Notes: generated by a model not told the origin, from the sequence alone. Shown: positions 9,554 to 19,191, counted from the first letter of the stretch. The stretch is 64,000 bases of DNA from an uncultured Draconibacterium sp. (GCF_963677155.1 NZ_OY781884.1:2186134-2250133), one strand, 5' to 3'. Made by a program: numbers and translations.

Positions 9554-10081
9554 ATGAACTTATTTATTGTACTCTTTTTTAGCATTCTTTCCATTTTTGT
9601 TGGCAAACCTGCCGAAAACACCAAAGTGTATCTGGAAAAAGGAGGCCAGTTAATCGCATTTCAGGTAACTGGCGAAAAAGGAAAAGTAAGCTTTAAACAT
9701 CTCGACGAAGGCAGCTATAAGCTGCTTTTGGTTTTTCCGCAGCAAGAGGGTAAATACATCAAAGAAAAGCCCAGGCACAAAACCATGACCAAAGCCACTT
9801 ACAACACACGAAAAAAAACCTATTATTACCAGGGAACAGAAGGATTTTTCGCTATTAAATTCAGAGATATATCGAAAATAAAAAACGAAAATTTTTTAGC
9901 TGTTTCTCGTGAAGAATTTGATGAAGATGAAAAATCTAATTCAATTGCAGAATTTGGTATTCACAATGCCGGGGGCTCGATTAGTGTTTCTGTAGAGGCG
10001 ATCACTGCTGCACAATTCAAAAAAGCTGCGGATAAAATTGGCCAGGATATTTCAACACAGTCTATTCGGGGAATAAAATAG
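9554..10081 (+). CDS. Hypothetical secreted protein
   Basis: A 175-residue protein with an N-terminal hydrophobic leader (FIVLFFSILSIFVG, residues 4-17). Residues 20-65 (KVYLEKGGQLIAFQVTGEKG...FKHLDEGSYKLLLVFP) look like a carboxypeptidase-regulatory or prealbumin-like beta sandwich, based on the pattern of a modifiable claim on self, then GSYKL. The middle is Lys/Tyr-rich (residues 70-95) and the C-terminal half is charged. No enzyme motif is visible and I do not recognise the family. It is flanked by REP-like palindromes on both sides. Confidence 0.65.
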   Translation: MNLFIVLFFSILSIFVGKPAENTKVYLEKGGQLIAFQVTGEKGKVSFKHLDEGSYKLLLVFPQQEGKYIKEKPRHKTMTKATYNTRKKTYYYQGTEGFFAIKFRDISKIKNENFLAVSREEFDEDEKSNSIAEFGIHNAGGSISVSVEAITAAQFKKAADKIGQDISTQSIRGIK

Positions 10082-10115
10082 TTTAATGCATTCAGCGGGT
10101 GAGTTTAAACTGTAT

Positions 10116-10197
10116 GTCATTTCGAACGAAGTGAGAAATCTGTTACTTCACAGCCCTGACCTAACAGATTTCTCGGTCGTTCCTCCTTCGAAATGAC
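10116..10197. repeat. REP-like palindrome (R2)
   Basis: An 82-base element beginning GTCATTTCGAACGAAGTGAG and ending CCTTCGAAATGAC. Inner arms AACAGATTTCTC and GAGAAATCTGTT also pair, so it could fold into one long hairpin. It has the same ends and inner words as the element at 57661. Confidence 0.75.
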
Positions 10198-10241
10198 AAT
10201 TTATATGGTCTTAATTTGTCGCCCTAACGGACGATGAAATA

Positions 10242-11429
10242 TTAAATAATTCCCAATTCTTTACCTACTTTAATAAAGGCATCAACAGCTCTATCGATTT
10301 CCTCAAACGAATGTGCAGCCGAAAGCTGAACCCGAATCCTTGCTTTTCCTCGCGGAACTACAGGAAAGCAGAATCCGATAACATAAACGCCTTCTTTTAA
10401 CAGTTTATCGGCAAACTTTATGGCCAGTGGCTCGTCGTAAACCATAACCGGAACAATAGCAGTATCGCCTTTCACCAAATCAAATCCGGCAGCTTCCATT
10501 TTCGTTCTGAAACGACTAGCATTTGCCATTGTTTTGGCAGGAAGATCGGCGCCACCCGAAAGCATCTCTATAACTTTTAATGTGGCTCCAACAGTTGCCG
10601 GGGCCAAAGAATTCGAAAACAAATACGGACGCGAACGTTGACGCAACATATCGATGATCTCGCGACGTCCTGATGTACAACCTCCGTTTCCACCACCCAT
10701 AGCTTTTCCGAAAGTGGTTGTTATAATATCAATCTCACCCAGTAAATCGTAATGTTCTGCAGTACCACGGCCGGTTTTTCCGATGTAACCTGTTGCATGC
10801 GAATCGTCGACCAATACCAATGCATCGTACTTCCTGGCCAGCTTAACAATGTCGGGCAAGTTGGCAATATCTCCATCCATCGAAAAAACTCCGTCGGTTA
10901 CAATTAAACGATATTTCGCTCCCGAAGCATCTTTTAAACATTGCTCCAACTCCGCCATATCAGAGTGTTTGTAACGAAAGCGCTGTGCCTTACACAAACG
11001 CACTCCATCAATAATTGACGCATGATTTAACTCATCAGAAATAATAGCCGAATCAGCACCTAAAAGTGGCTCGAAAACTCCTCCGTTGGCATCAAAACAG
11101 GCACAGTACAAAATCGTGTCTTCAGTTCCCAAAAACTCAGAAACCTTTTCTTCCAACTGCTTGTGAATGGATTGTGTTCCGCATATAAAACGTACCGAAG
11201 AAAGACCAAATCCCCAGTCGTTCATTATATCCTGCGCAGCTTTTACCACCTCAGGATTATTGGCAAGTCCCAGGTAATTGTTAGCACAAAAATTCAGCAC
11301 CGTTTCTCCGGTCGACACTGCAATTTCAGAGCTTTGCGATGTCGTAATAATCCGTTCGCTTTTATATAATCCTTGTTCTTTTAATTCTTCAAGCGTGTTT
11401 CTAAGGTCGTTCTTAATTTTTCCGTACAT
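10242..11429 (-). CDS. kbl: Glycine C-acetyltransferase (2-amino-3-ketobutyrate CoA ligase)
   Basis: A 395-residue PLP enzyme of the alpha-oxoamine synthase family. Kbl interconverts glycine + acetyl-CoA with 2-amino-3-ketobutyrate + CoA, the second step of threonine breakdown. The start MYGKIKNDLRNTLEELKEQGLYK is typical of Kbl rather than of KBL-like serine palmitoyltransferase or BioF. NFCANNYLGLAN, VDDSHATGYIG and the cofactor lysine K242 in TTFGKAMGGG are present. Length matches E. coli Kbl (398). No threonine dehydrogenase (tdh) gene is adjacent in the window, so the physiological direction is uncertain. It is divergent from gltX. Confidence 0.92.
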   Translation of the reverse strand: MYGKIKNDLRNTLEELKEQGLYKSERIITTSQSSEIAVSTGETVLNFCANNYLGLANNPEVVKAAQDIMNDWGFGLSSVRFICGTQSIHKQLEEKVSEFLGTEDTILYCACFDANGGVFEPLLGADSAIISDELNHASIIDGVRLCKAQRFRYKHSDMAELEQCLKDASGAKYRLIVTDGVFSMDGDIANLPDIVKLARKYDALVLVDDSHATGYIGKTGRGTAEHYDLLGEIDIITTTFGKAMGGGNGGCTSGRREIIDMLRQRSRPYLFSNSLAPATVGATLKVIEMLSGGADLPAKTMANASRFRTKMEAAGFDLVKGDTAIVPVMVYDEPLAIKFADKLLKEGVYVIGFCFPVVPRGKARIRVQLSAAHSFEEIDRAVDAFIKVGKELGII

Positions 11430-11553
11430 GATTCCAGTTGTTTTAAACTTTACACAAAGTAATGGAAAGCAATAGTATTAAACATTGATAAAAGGCAGAT
11501 AATTTTGAGTAACACTTCTACCGGCGTCACGAAACGCAATCATTAAAAACTTC

Positions 11554-11561
11554 TATCTTTG
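11554..11561 (+). promoter_or_regulatory. gltX promoter -7 box (TATCTTTG)
   Basis: TATCTTTG lies 23 bases before the gltX ATG, in the same TTCTATCTTTG context as the pgk box. The implied leader is about 15-18 bases. No clear -33 TTTG is seen. Confidence 0.6.
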
Positions 11562-11583
11562 CATCGAATAAAAAAACGACAGA

Positions 11584-13110
11584 ATGAGCGACACAAAAGT
11601 ACGGGTACGATTTGCCCCAAGTCCTACCGGCCCTTTACATATGGGCGGTGTGCGAACAGCCTTATTTAATTACTTGTTTGCAAAAAAACACGGTGGCGAA
11701 TTTATACTCCGAATTGAAGATACCGACCAAACCCGTTTTGTTCCGGGTGCCGAAGATTATATTATTGAAAGTTTGAACTGGTGCGGATTAACACCTGTTG
11801 AAGGCCCCGGAATTGGTGGCAATTTTGGCCCCTACCGTCAGAGTGAAAGGAAAGAGTTGTATAAAAAATATGCTGACCAGCTGGTAGAAAACGGCTGGGC
11901 GTATTATGCATTTGACACACCCGAAGAAATTGATGCGCTACGAAAAGAAGCAGAAGCCAACAAGGAAACATTCTCCTACGGAATTGCCACACGCGACAAC
12001 CTGAATAACTCGCTCAAATTATCAGAAGAAGAAGTTCAAAAAAAGATAGCTGCAGGCGAAGCTTACGTAATTCGTTTTAAGATGCCTGAAGACACTGATG
12101 TTTCAGAAGATGATCTGATTCGTGGTAACGTTACTTTTAATACCACAAAAAGTCTCGACGACAAGGTGCTTTTTAAATCGGATGGGATGCCAACCTACCA
12201 CTTGGCTAATGTGGTTGACGATCATTTAATGGAGATCTCTCACGTTATCCGTGGCGAAGAATGGCTACCATCGATGCCGCTGCACGTTTTATTGTACAAA
12301 GCATTGGGTTGGGAGACTACCAAACCACGTTTTGCCCACCTCCCGCTAATTTTAAAACCTGTTGGAAAAGGCAAACTCAGCAAACGCGATGGTGATAAAC
12401 TGGGATTCCCGGTATTTCCGTTGTTGTGGACCGACCCGAAAACAGGTGATGTTTCACGCGGTTACCGTGAAGATGGCTATTTCCCTGAGGCATTTATCAA
12501 CCTGTTGGCGTTATTGGGCTGGAACCCTGGAACAGAGCAGGAATTCTTTTCGCTGGAAGAACTGGGCAAAATCTTTAGCCTTGAACGTGTAGTGAAATCA
12601 GGTTCACGTTTTGATCCTGAAAAAGCAAAATGGTTTAACAAACACTATTTTCAAGAAAAATCGGTTGAGGAACTTGCAGAGTTATTCAAACCTGTTCTTG
12701 CAGAAAAAGGTGTTGAAGCCAGCGATGAAAAAATAAAAGCAGTAGTTGCCGAGATAAAAGAGCGCTGCGAGTTTGTTGCTGAATTGTGGGATCAGAGCAG
12801 TTACTTTTTTGTAGCTCCGACTGAATACGATGCAAAAACAGTGAAAAAACGCTGGAAAGAAAACACGTCAGGCCAGTTGAGTGAAATTGTAAACGTATTT
12901 GAAACCGTTGAGAACTGGCAAGCCGATGCCATAAAAGAAGTTTTTTCAGCATTTATGACTGAAAAAGAATGGGGATTTGGCGCCATAATGAATCCACTTC
13001 GTTTAGCGCTTGTCGGCGGCAATATGGGCCCCGATCTGTTTGTTATTTGCGAGCTACTGGGTAAAGAAGAAAGTATTGCCCGTATAAAAACGGCAATCGA
13101 AAAGATATAA
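11584..13110 (+). CDS. gltX: Glutamyl-tRNA synthetase
   Basis: A 508-residue class I aminoacyl-tRNA synthetase that charges tRNA-Glu. The HIGH-type signature is [11 protein letters not shown] (residues 12-22) and the KMSKS-type signature is KLSKRDGD near 263. Between them are the family segments RIEDTDQTR, the [18 protein letters not shown] stretch and the [15 protein letters not shown] lead-in. The C-terminal anticodon-binding region is complete, and length is normal. It is discriminating GluRS by overall similarity; no GlnRS or GatCAB gene is visible here to confirm. The strong hairpin after the stop separates it from the convergent operon. Confidence 0.97.
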   Translation: MSDTKVRVRFAPSPTGPLHMGGVRTALFNYLFAKKHGGEFILRIEDTDQTRFVPGAEDYIIESLNWCGLTPVEGPGIGGNFGPYRQSERKELYKKYADQLVENGWAYYAFDTPEEIDALRKEAEANKETFSYGIATRDNLNNSLKLSEEEVQKKIAAGEAYVIRFKMPEDTDVSEDDLIRGNVTFNTTKSLDDKVLFKSDGMPTYHLANVVDDHLMEISHVIRGEEWLPSMPLHVLLYKALGWETTKPRFAHLPLILKPVGKGKLSKRDGDKLGFPVFPLLWTDPKTGDVSRGYREDGYFPEAFINLLALLGWNPGTEQEFFSLEELGKIFSLERVVKSGSRFDPEKAKWFNKHYFQEKSVEELAELFKPVLAEKGVEASDEKIKAVVAEIKERCEFVAELWDQSSYFFVAPTEYDAKTVKKRWKENTSGQLSEIVNVFETVENWQADAIKEVFSAFMTEKEWGFGAIMNPLRLALVGGNMGPDLFVICELLGKEESIARIKTAIEKI

Positions 13111-13131
13111 TCTACACAACCTTATACCATA

Positions 13132-13163
13132 AAAAAACCGGCTTGATTAAAGCCGGTTTTTTT
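13132..13163. terminator. Bidirectional intrinsic terminator
   Basis: AAAAAAACCGGCTT pairs perfectly with AAGCCGGTTTTTTT around a four-base loop. It has a T-run in both directions and sits between the convergent gltX and the 13185-19191 operon, so it can end both. Confidence 0.9.
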
Positions 13164-13184
13164 GTAATCAGATTTCACTCTTAA

Positions 13185-13430
13185 TTACTTCTTCTTTTTC
13201 TTCATAAAAAAGAAAACAGCCGCCGCGATAACTACTATTGCAACAACAACAATAATTACAGTTGAGTTTGAACCTGAAGCTTGTTCAGCACCAGCCAACG
13301 GCACTTCTTCCAAATACGAACTGTCCTGAGCCCCCAAATTGTCAATATATGTTCCCTGGTCTTGCGCCATAAGCAACATAGTTGGTAAACTCATAATAAA
13401 CAATCCGATCATTGCAATTACTCTTTTCAT
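13185..13430 (-). CDS. Small exported membrane protein with C-terminal Lys tail
   Basis: An 81-residue protein with a signal peptide (1-22, ending LLMAQ), a 30-residue acidic linker (YIDNLGAQDSSYLEEVPLAG), one membrane segment (VIIVVVAIVVIAAAVFFF, about residues 58-75) and a tail of five lysines. If the leader is cleaved the linker faces the periplasm and the tail the cytoplasm. The outline resembles tail-anchored surface proteins, but there is no sortase or PEP-CTERM motif. It is the last gene of the 13185-19191 operon, 23 bases after the multi-span glycosyltransferase, and is followed by the terminator. Function unknown. Confidence 0.7.
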   Translation of the reverse strand: MKRVIAMIGLFIMSLPTMLLMAQDQGTYIDNLGAQDSSYLEEVPLAGAEQASGSNSTVIIVVVAIVVIAAAVFFFMKKKKK

Positions 13431-13453
13431 TCTTCTAAATTTTTAAATTCGTA

Positions 13454-15397
13454 TTACTTATTTAATTTCTCTTTCACTTTCTTTAATAGTGGTACCGCAT
13501 TTTTATAGCGCGGATTCACCTCGATCAACTCATTTAAAACCGCATAACTTTCGTCAAAATTCCCTTGATCAAAGAATTTTTGCGCCTCAAGCAAATACAA
13601 CGGCTCGTAATAAGGATGTATTGCCCTGCCTTTTACCAATAATTGGTCAAGCTCGGCATACTTGCGCTGTGCAAGTTTCAAATTGGCCAAATTTACAAAC
13701 ATCCAAACATTATTGGGGTCAGTTTCCAGTTCCTTCTTTAATAATACTTCGGCCTCATCCCATTTTCGGTGTTTCAAAAGCTCAATCCCTTTATAATCAT
13801 CTTTCGATTGCCTTTTTAAAAGTACCACCAGCGGATTGCCTTTGTGATAAAAAGTCTTTACGATTCGCGTCGATTGCCAGGCATCGTTTTTTAGCAAATA
13901 CGGATGAATATAATTCACACCAAACAAGGCATAATCCCAATCTACAGAACTTCGTTCGAGGTAACGTGTATATTGAAAATCAATATTGGATATCTTTTCG
14001 AAATAATTTGGTAACTGACAATTCATCGCTACTATCGCTTCTTCATCCCCAATTTCGAAGATTAAATAATCCGTTGCCTCTTTCATCCCATGGAAATAAT
14101 AATCATACTCGTAATTACTCCATGCTGTTTTGTTTCCTCCAAAAATGGCATTAAAATAAATATAATCTACCGGAAAAGTTTTCGCCTGGTGTTGAAAAGG
14201 CAAAATCATTAAAACAAAAAATAACGCAATAGCCGGAACTTTTACCTTTTTGCTAATATCTAGGTTTATGAATTGAAACAAACCGGTAACGGCCAAAACA
14301 ACCATAACCGGAATTACAAATAACATTTGCCGCATCCCACTGTACAGGTTCGATCCGATAACAATTACATATACCACCGGAAAAAGTAATGTAAAAAAGA
14401 CGAACAACTCAATGATGAGTTGTTCGCTTAACGGTTTAGAAAACTTATAGGTTAAAAAGGCTCCAAAGTATAGTGTCCCGAGCAAAATAAACTCGGGTGT
14501 TGCTATCAAAATCCATTTTATCAGGTAATGCCAGGGCAGTGCTGAACTCCAGATTACCTCGCCTTCAAACAACTGTTTAATACTGATCTTGTAATGCTCC
14601 ATTACCGATAAACTTTCAAGCGGATGACGCACCACGTCCTGCAAGGCATAGGGCCAGAATAATAGTCCGAGGAAATAACCTGCAAGCACTATTATCAGCC
14701 CCTGGCCCATTAACCTTACAAAACAAGATTTAGTTGAAACGATATATTTAAGTAAAAAAGGCTTCGAAAGAAAGATAACCACAATTCCCAATCCGAGGTA
14801 GGCAAAAAGAATTAAGCCGCCTATACGCACTGAACAAGTAAAAGCGATGGCCAATCCAAGACCAATCACTGTATTCCAGCTCACTTTCGGAAATTGTTTT
14901 AAATACTTTATGATAAAATAAATACCGGCGATATATCCGGCTGCAAACGGAATATCTTTTAAATTGCCAAATGCCTGACCAAACAATCGCGGTGTGAGCA
15001 TCAGCGACAATACTACGGTTGCAGCCACCCAGTATGAATTACTAATTTCTTTTCCCAGCAAACCGGCAAAAAGCAGCAGTAAAAAGAAAAATACAGCTCC
15101 TGTAAAATGTCGTGTAAAAAATTCATTGTCGATAGAGAACGCACGATTGATCAGTGCAGTAAGGTTGTCAACTGACTGTCCGTAATATTTTAAGTTGTCA
15201 ACAGGAGTATCAAGGCATGATGCATCTTCTCCGCCGGTGTAATACCAGTTAACCACACGTTCTGCGTGCGGATAATGCAGCATCTCGTCGACATTAACAG
15301 CCGCTTTGGGCGCTAACCAAAGCAGAATCGCAGCAGCCACAAACAAGCTGATGCGAAACACATTGCGTGCAGTTAATATGTCGGTTAATTTATTCAT
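13454..15397 (-). CDS. Multi-span glycosyltransferase-like membrane protein with C-terminal TPRs
   Basis: A 647-residue integral membrane protein. Residues about 15-420 hold some ten to eleven hydrophobic helices. The first periplasmic loop carries acidic residues (MLHYPHAERVVNWYYTGG) as in GT-C enzymes of the GT39/PMT type, which move a sugar from a polyprenyl-phosphate donor. The C-terminal 110 residues are TPR-like (WDEAEVLLKKELETDPNNVW, and FDESYAVLNELIEVNP). It overlaps the GT2 gene by 8 bases, and the pairing is apt: GT2 enzymes of this kind make the lipid-linked sugar that GT-C enzymes use. The acceptor is unknown. GT-C assignment is by architecture, not by a decisive motif. Confidence 0.7.
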   Translation of the reverse strand: MNKLTDILTARNVFRISLFVAAAILLWLAPKAAVNVDEMLHYPHAERVVNWYYTGGEDASCLDTPVDNLKYYGQSVDNLTALINRAFSIDNEFFTRHFTGAVFFFLLLLFAGLLGKEISNSYWVAATVVLSLMLTPRLFGQAFGNLKDIPFAAGYIAGIYFIIKYLKQFPKVSWNTVIGLGLAIAFTCSVRIGGLILFAYLGLGIVVIFLSKPFLLKYIVSTKSCFVRLMGQGLIIVLAGYFLGLLFWPYALQDVVRHPLESLSVMEHYKISIKQLFEGEVIWSSALPWHYLIKWILIATPEFILLGTLYFGAFLTYKFSKPLSEQLIIELFVFFTLLFPVVYVIVIGSNLYSGMRQMLFVIPVMVVLAVTGLFQFINLDISKKVKVPAIALFFVLMILPFQHQAKTFPVDYIYFNAIFGGNKTAWSNYEYDYYFHGMKEATDYLIFEIGDEEAIVAMNCQLPNYFEKISNIDFQYTRYLERSSVDWDYALFGVNYIHPYLLKNDAWQSTRIVKTFYHKGNPLVVLLKRQSKDDYKGIELLKHRKWDEAEVLLKKELETDPNNVWMFVNLANLKLAQRKYAELDQLLVKGRAIHPYYEPLYLLEAQKFFDQGNFDESYAVLNELIEVNPRYKNAVPLLKKVKEKLNK

Positions 15398-16307
15398 AAA
15401 CCTCCTTCACCAGGAAAACCGGACGCTTTTGCACCTCTTTGTAAATGCGGTAAATGTATTCGCCAATGAGCCCCAAAAAAGTAAGCTGTACCGACCCAAA
15501 GAAACTGATTGCCAAAAAGGTTGAAGACCATCCGGTTGGCGCCAAACCGGTATATTTTGAAACCAGTGTGTAAACAATCGCCAGTAAGAATATCAAAACA
15601 CCCAACAAACCGAGGTACAAACACAGCTTAATGGGCCATTTCGAGAACGAATAAATGGCATCGGCAGCCAACGAAAACAATTTTTTGCTGGTCATTTTAG
15701 CTATACCATCGGCTCTATCCGGGCGCTCGTAAACAATGGTATCGTGCTGAAAACCGATAAAATTCCGGATGCCCGGGAAATAACGGTTTTGCTCGGTAAA
15801 TTTTAAAATAGCCGAAACAGCCCGGCGGCTCATGATACAAAAGTTACCCGCTTGCTCCAGCTGCTGCTCTTCCGAAATATTCCGAAAAACTTTATGGAAT
15901 ACATTGATATAAAAGCGCTTGCTAAACTTTTCACCACGCTCCGAACGAACAGCCGAAACCACATCGCCTTTGGTGGTACTTATTTTCTGGAAAAGCTCTT
16001 TTATCAGCTCCGGAGGATCCTGCATATCGCCATCCATCACTACCACATACTCGCCTTTGGTGTATTCCAACCCGGCGGCAATGGCAGCCTGCAATCCAAA
16101 ATTCCGTGATAACGATACCACTTTTAACTCCGGCTTCTTCAATTTCATTTCAAGAAGCTGTTGAAGTGTATCGTCAGCACTTCCGTCGTCAACACACACT
16201 ACTTCGAAAGCTTCACCCAAAGCCATCAGGTTATGGTGAACTTCGTTTATCAGCAATGACAAAACGGCGCTTTCGTTAAATAATGGTATAACTACGGATA
16301 GTTTCAT
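15390..16307 (-). CDS. GT2 polyprenyl-phosphate glycosyltransferase (DPM1/GtrB-like)
   Basis: A 305-residue family 2 glycosyltransferase that would transfer a nucleotide-activated sugar to a polyprenyl phosphate on the cytoplasmic face. The GT-A motifs are VVIPLFNES, VCVDDGSADDT, SLSRNFGLQAAI and the metal-binding VMDGDMQDPPEL. Two membrane helices close the protein (LCLYLGLLGVLIFLLAIVYT and a second around residue 270), as in GtrB/ArnC relatives. It begins 8 bases after the oxidoreductase gene and overlaps the next gene by 8 bases, so these are co-translated. The sugar cannot be deduced. Confidence 0.9.
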   Translation of the reverse strand: MKLSVVIPLFNESAVLSLLINEVHHNLMALGEAFEVVCVDDGSADDTLQQLLEMKLKKPELKVVSLSRNFGLQAAIAAGLEYTKGEYVVVMDGDMQDPPELIKELFQKISTTKGDVVSAVRSERGEKFSKRFYINVFHKVFRNISEEQQLEQAGNFCIMSRRAVSAILKFTEQNRYFPGIRNFIGFQHDTIVYERPDRADGIAKMTSKKLFSLAADAIYSFSKWPIKLCLYLGLLGVLIFLLAIVYTLVSKYTGLAPTGWSSTFLAISFFGSVQLTFLGLIGEYIYRIYKEVQKRPVFLVKEVYE

Positions 16308-16315
16308 ATTCTGTA

Positions 16316-17656
16316 TTATGCTTTATGCTGAGTTCCTTGTTTTGGTACCGGAAATTCCATGTCAACCGGGCCCATTTCATACTTTTTAGGTCCCAGCTTT
16401 TCATTCGAAGTCATCATATCTTCCCAAGTAACTTTTTGTCCGGTATAAGCAGCTGTTCGTCCCATTACAGCCGTAAGAGTCGACTCGGCAGTACGATAAG
16501 CTTCAACAACAGGTTTATTGGTACGAATAGAAGTTATTAGGTGGATGTGCTCCTGCACGTATGGAGAAACCGCTACAACTCCGGTAGAACGGCCATCCTT
16601 ATTTTTGGGATATTCGTAGGTCCATTTCACCGAACCATCGTGGTTGAAGACTGTATTCTTACAATTGGTATAACCTTCGGTTCCCATAATCACTTCGCCA
16701 AGTTGGTTGGCACAACCATCAATTTGGCGCGAAAAACTGTGTGACGAGATACCTTTTCCAAAATCGAAATCGATACTAAAGAAATCGTACTGATCGCCGG
16801 TTAACCTGCGGTGTCTCCCGCCAAAACCAATAGCTGACTCGGGTGTTTTTCCCATAAACCAGTTTACAATATCAATGTTGTGCACGTGTGTATCCAGAAT
16901 GTGATCGCCACCCAACCAACAGAAGCTGTTCCAGTTACGCAGCATGTATTCCATATCACTCCAACCTTCTTCGCGGGTACGGAACCAAACGTGCGATTGC
17001 AACCAATAGGCTTTTGCAGCTACCAAATCGCCAATAGCACCTGAAGCCACCTGGCGGTAAGTTTCATTATAATCGCGGCTGTGCCGACGTTGTGTTCCGG
17101 TAATTACCGACAAGCCCATGTTCTCAGCTTTTTTTGCAGTGGCCATAATCTGGCGCGCTCCAACCGGATCAACACAAACAGGTTTTTCCAGAAATACATG
17201 TTTTTTTGCCTGCACCGCAGCATCAAAATGCATTGGGCGAAAATGCGGAGGTGTAGCTAAAATTACCACATCTAAATCCACATCCAGCAAACTTTTATAA
17301 GCATCGAATCCCCAGAAACAATTGGCTTCCGGCACTTCAACGCGTTGCTTTAACAATTTATCGCGGCAATCCCAAACCTTATCTTCAAAAACATCGGCAA
17401 GTGCTACCAGCTGTAAACCGTGTCCTGCTGCCAAAAAATTCAATGCAGCACCGGTCCCCCGGTTTCCACAACCTACCAAGCCTACCTTCAGTTCCTTACC
17501 ATCGGGAGCCAAATCAAGCAACGGGGGAAATTCATAATCAACCTCTTTTGTGGTGTTTTTACAAGAACTCAGTGCATTTAAACCAATTACTCCGGCAGCA
17601 CCTATTAATGCTGATTTCTCCAGAAAATTCCTGCGTGATAGTTGATCTTTACTCAT
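16316..17656 (-). CDS. Gfo/Idh/MocA-family oxidoreductase, Tat-exported lipoprotein
   Basis: A 446-residue NAD(P)-dependent oxidoreductase family member. The N-terminus has a twin-arginine signal (SRRNFLEKSALIGAAG) followed by LSSC, which fits a lipobox, so the protein probably folds with cofactor in the cytoplasm and is then anchored outside the inner membrane. The Rossmann motif is VGLVGCGNRGTGAALNF near residue 57, and EKPVCVDP is the family's EKP motif. Secreted members in Bacteroidota often act on sugars or glycosides. The gene follows the cytochrome-SUMF1 gene by 11 bases and precedes the GT2 gene by 8. Substrate unknown. Confidence 0.9.
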   Translation of the reverse strand: MSKDQLSRRNFLEKSALIGAAGVIGLNALSSCKNTTKEVDYEFPPLLDLAPDGKELKVGLVGCGNRGTGAALNFLAAGHGLQLVALADVFEDKVWDCRDKLLKQRVEVPEANCFWGFDAYKSLLDVDLDVVILATPPHFRPMHFDAAVQAKKHVFLEKPVCVDPVGARQIMATAKKAENMGLSVITGTQRRHSRDYNETYRQVASGAIGDLVAAKAYWLQSHVWFRTREEGWSDMEYMLRNWNSFCWLGGDHILDTHVHNIDIVNWFMGKTPESAIGFGGRHRRLTGDQYDFFSIDFDFGKGISSHSFSRQIDGCANQLGEVIMGTEGYTNCKNTVFNHDGSVKWTYEYPKNKDGRSTGVVAVSPYVQEHIHLITSIRTNKPVVEAYRTAESTLTAVMGRTAAYTGQKVTWEDMMTSNEKLGPKKYEMGPVDMEFPVPKQGTQHKA

Positions 17657-17667
17657 TGTATTTTGAT

Positions 17668-19191
17668 TTAATTTTCTTCTGTTGTAAACATTTCTTCATT
17701 GTACTCGCAAACCACTCTGAAACCAACACTCTTGGTATCAGAATACCACCAAATACTTTTTGGAATTTGCGGATCGGTTACTAACCATGCGTCGGTTTTT
17801 GTGAAATCGCGGGCTGCCACACGTAAGTCTTTGGGCGAGTTACGGAACGAAGCTCCACGTACCACATGCTCCATTCCGTTTCTTGGTCCCCTCGGATTTT
17901 TCACCACTCCTTTCGGATATTTTCCATACACCTGCGGGTCGTAATAATCAAGGCAGAACTCGGCCACATTGCCCAGCATATTTTTCAAACCATAAGGATT
18001 AGCCTCAACGGCATCGGGTTGCTGAGTTCTGTTCGGACTGTTCAACTGCGATATCACATATTGGTTGATCACTTCTTTATTGCTGCCAAATAATTTCTTG
18101 ATAAATCCATCGGCTTCAAAATCTTTAGGAGATCCCTCGAAGAAATAGGGCATTTGTGTACCTCCCCGTGCTGCATATTCCCATTCAGCTTCGGTAGGTA
18201 ATCTATATTTTCGGCCTGTTTCCTGGCTCAACCAACGGCAATACGTTTGCGCCGCATGATGACTCATGGTAATGGCCGGACGTGTTCCTTTTCCCCATCC
18301 CTGATCGGGTGCTCCCCAAGGTGGTGTTGCCCCCGAAACGCCATCGGTTTCTTCATCAACTTCTATTGCTTCTTTCCGTCCCTGCGAGCCGGTAGCCGTA
18401 AAAAAGGCGAGGTACTCATTCCACGAAACTTCAATTTCTGCCATCCAGAAATTACCCACTTCCACATCGCGAACCGGACCTTCATCTCTTTCGCGATAAG
18501 GTTCATCAACCGGGCTTCCCATTTTAAACTGACCACCAGGAATGGCAATCATATTAAACGATACCGCCGTTCCGGGTATTTGCTCTTCAAAGGTTTCAAA
18601 AGCTGTTACTTTAGCAGGCTCAGTATAGATTTCAGTCGGGTCTACCGTCTCTTCCAAACCTACCAGCAAATTGGTTTCGCCACGATAATGACCAACATCA
18701 TGATGACACTGCATGCACGAGTTATTCTCCGGATCGCGGATATATTTTATATGTTGCTGCGCCCCCTGTTCATTCAGCGTTGACGGGAACATATTGGTAT
18801 GGCATTTCAAACATCCATCTTCGTAAACAAAATGTTTCGATGCTTCAACCGGTCGTTTAGCAGCCCAATCGATTTCTTCCGGCTCCATTGTCAGGTAAGC
18901 ATACAAATCATGAACTCCATGATAAACTTTACGGGTTAAAAAACGGGCTGTTTGATCTTCAGGTGGTAAATGGCAATCAACACATTTGATAGAAACACCG
19001 CTTGGAGTATTATGATGAACTGAAAGTTTCCAGCTGGTTTCAGCATGTGGATGAACATGACATGAATTACAAGAATCATTTGTTGAAGTATAGTCAACTG
19101 TTTTATTAAATAACAGCAAAAAGAGTATTACACTCAGTCCTCCCGCAATAAACAGCATGTAATGCTTGCGTTTAATTGTCTTATCAGCCAT
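17668..19191 (-). CDS. Tetraheme cytochrome c (NapC/NirT-like) fused to SUMF1/PvdO-type domain
   Basis: A 507-residue fusion. After a membrane anchor (about residues 11-28) come four CxxCH heme-binding motifs: CNSCH 41-45, CVDCH 70-74, CLKCH 127-131 and CMQCH 159-163, the layout of NapC/NirT/NrfH quinol-oxidising cytochromes. From about residue 210 follows a SUMF1/EgtB/PvdO domain: MIAIPGGQFKMGSP, EVSWNEYLAFF, YCRWLSQETGRKYRLPTEAE, LGNVAEF, VVRGASF and a terminal VGFRVVCEYN. The paired copper-binding cysteines of true formylglycine-generating enzymes are not seen in the expected SFRNSPKDLRVAARD segment, so that activity is unlikely. The protein should sit in the periplasm on an inner-membrane anchor. 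It heads a five-gene operon. Role unknown; electron delivery to a periplasmic reaction is inference. Confidence 0.9.
   Translation of the reverse strand: MADKTIKRKHYMLFIAGGLSVILFLLLFNKTVDYTSTNDSCNSCHVHPHAETSWKLSVHHNTPSGVSIKCVDCHLPPEDQTARFLTRKVYHGVHDLYAYLTMEPEEIDWAAKRPVEASKHFVYEDGCLKCHTNMFPSTLNEQGAQQHIKYIRDPENNSCMQCHHDVGHYRGETNLLVGLEETVDPTEIYTEPAKVTAFETFEEQIPGTAVSFNMIAIPGGQFKMGSPVDEPYRERDEGPVRDVEVGNFWMAEIEVSWNEYLAFFTATGSQGRKEAIEVDEETDGVSGATPPWGAPDQGWGKGTRPAITMSHHAAQTYCRWLSQETGRKYRLPTEAEWEYAARGGTQMPYFFEGSPKDFEADGFIKKLFGSNKEVINQYVISQLNSPNRTQQPDAVEANPYGLKNMLGNVAEFCLDYYDPQVYGKYPKGVVKNPRGPRNGMEHVVRGASFRNSPKDLRVAARDFTKTDAWLVTDPQIPKSIWWYSDTKSVGFRVVCEYNEEMFTTEEN

Noticed and set aside
17668..18560. 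Formylglycine-generating enzyme (sulfatase maturation) for the SUMF1 domain
   Set aside because: The active-site cysteine pair is not visible, and no sulfatase gene is in the window.
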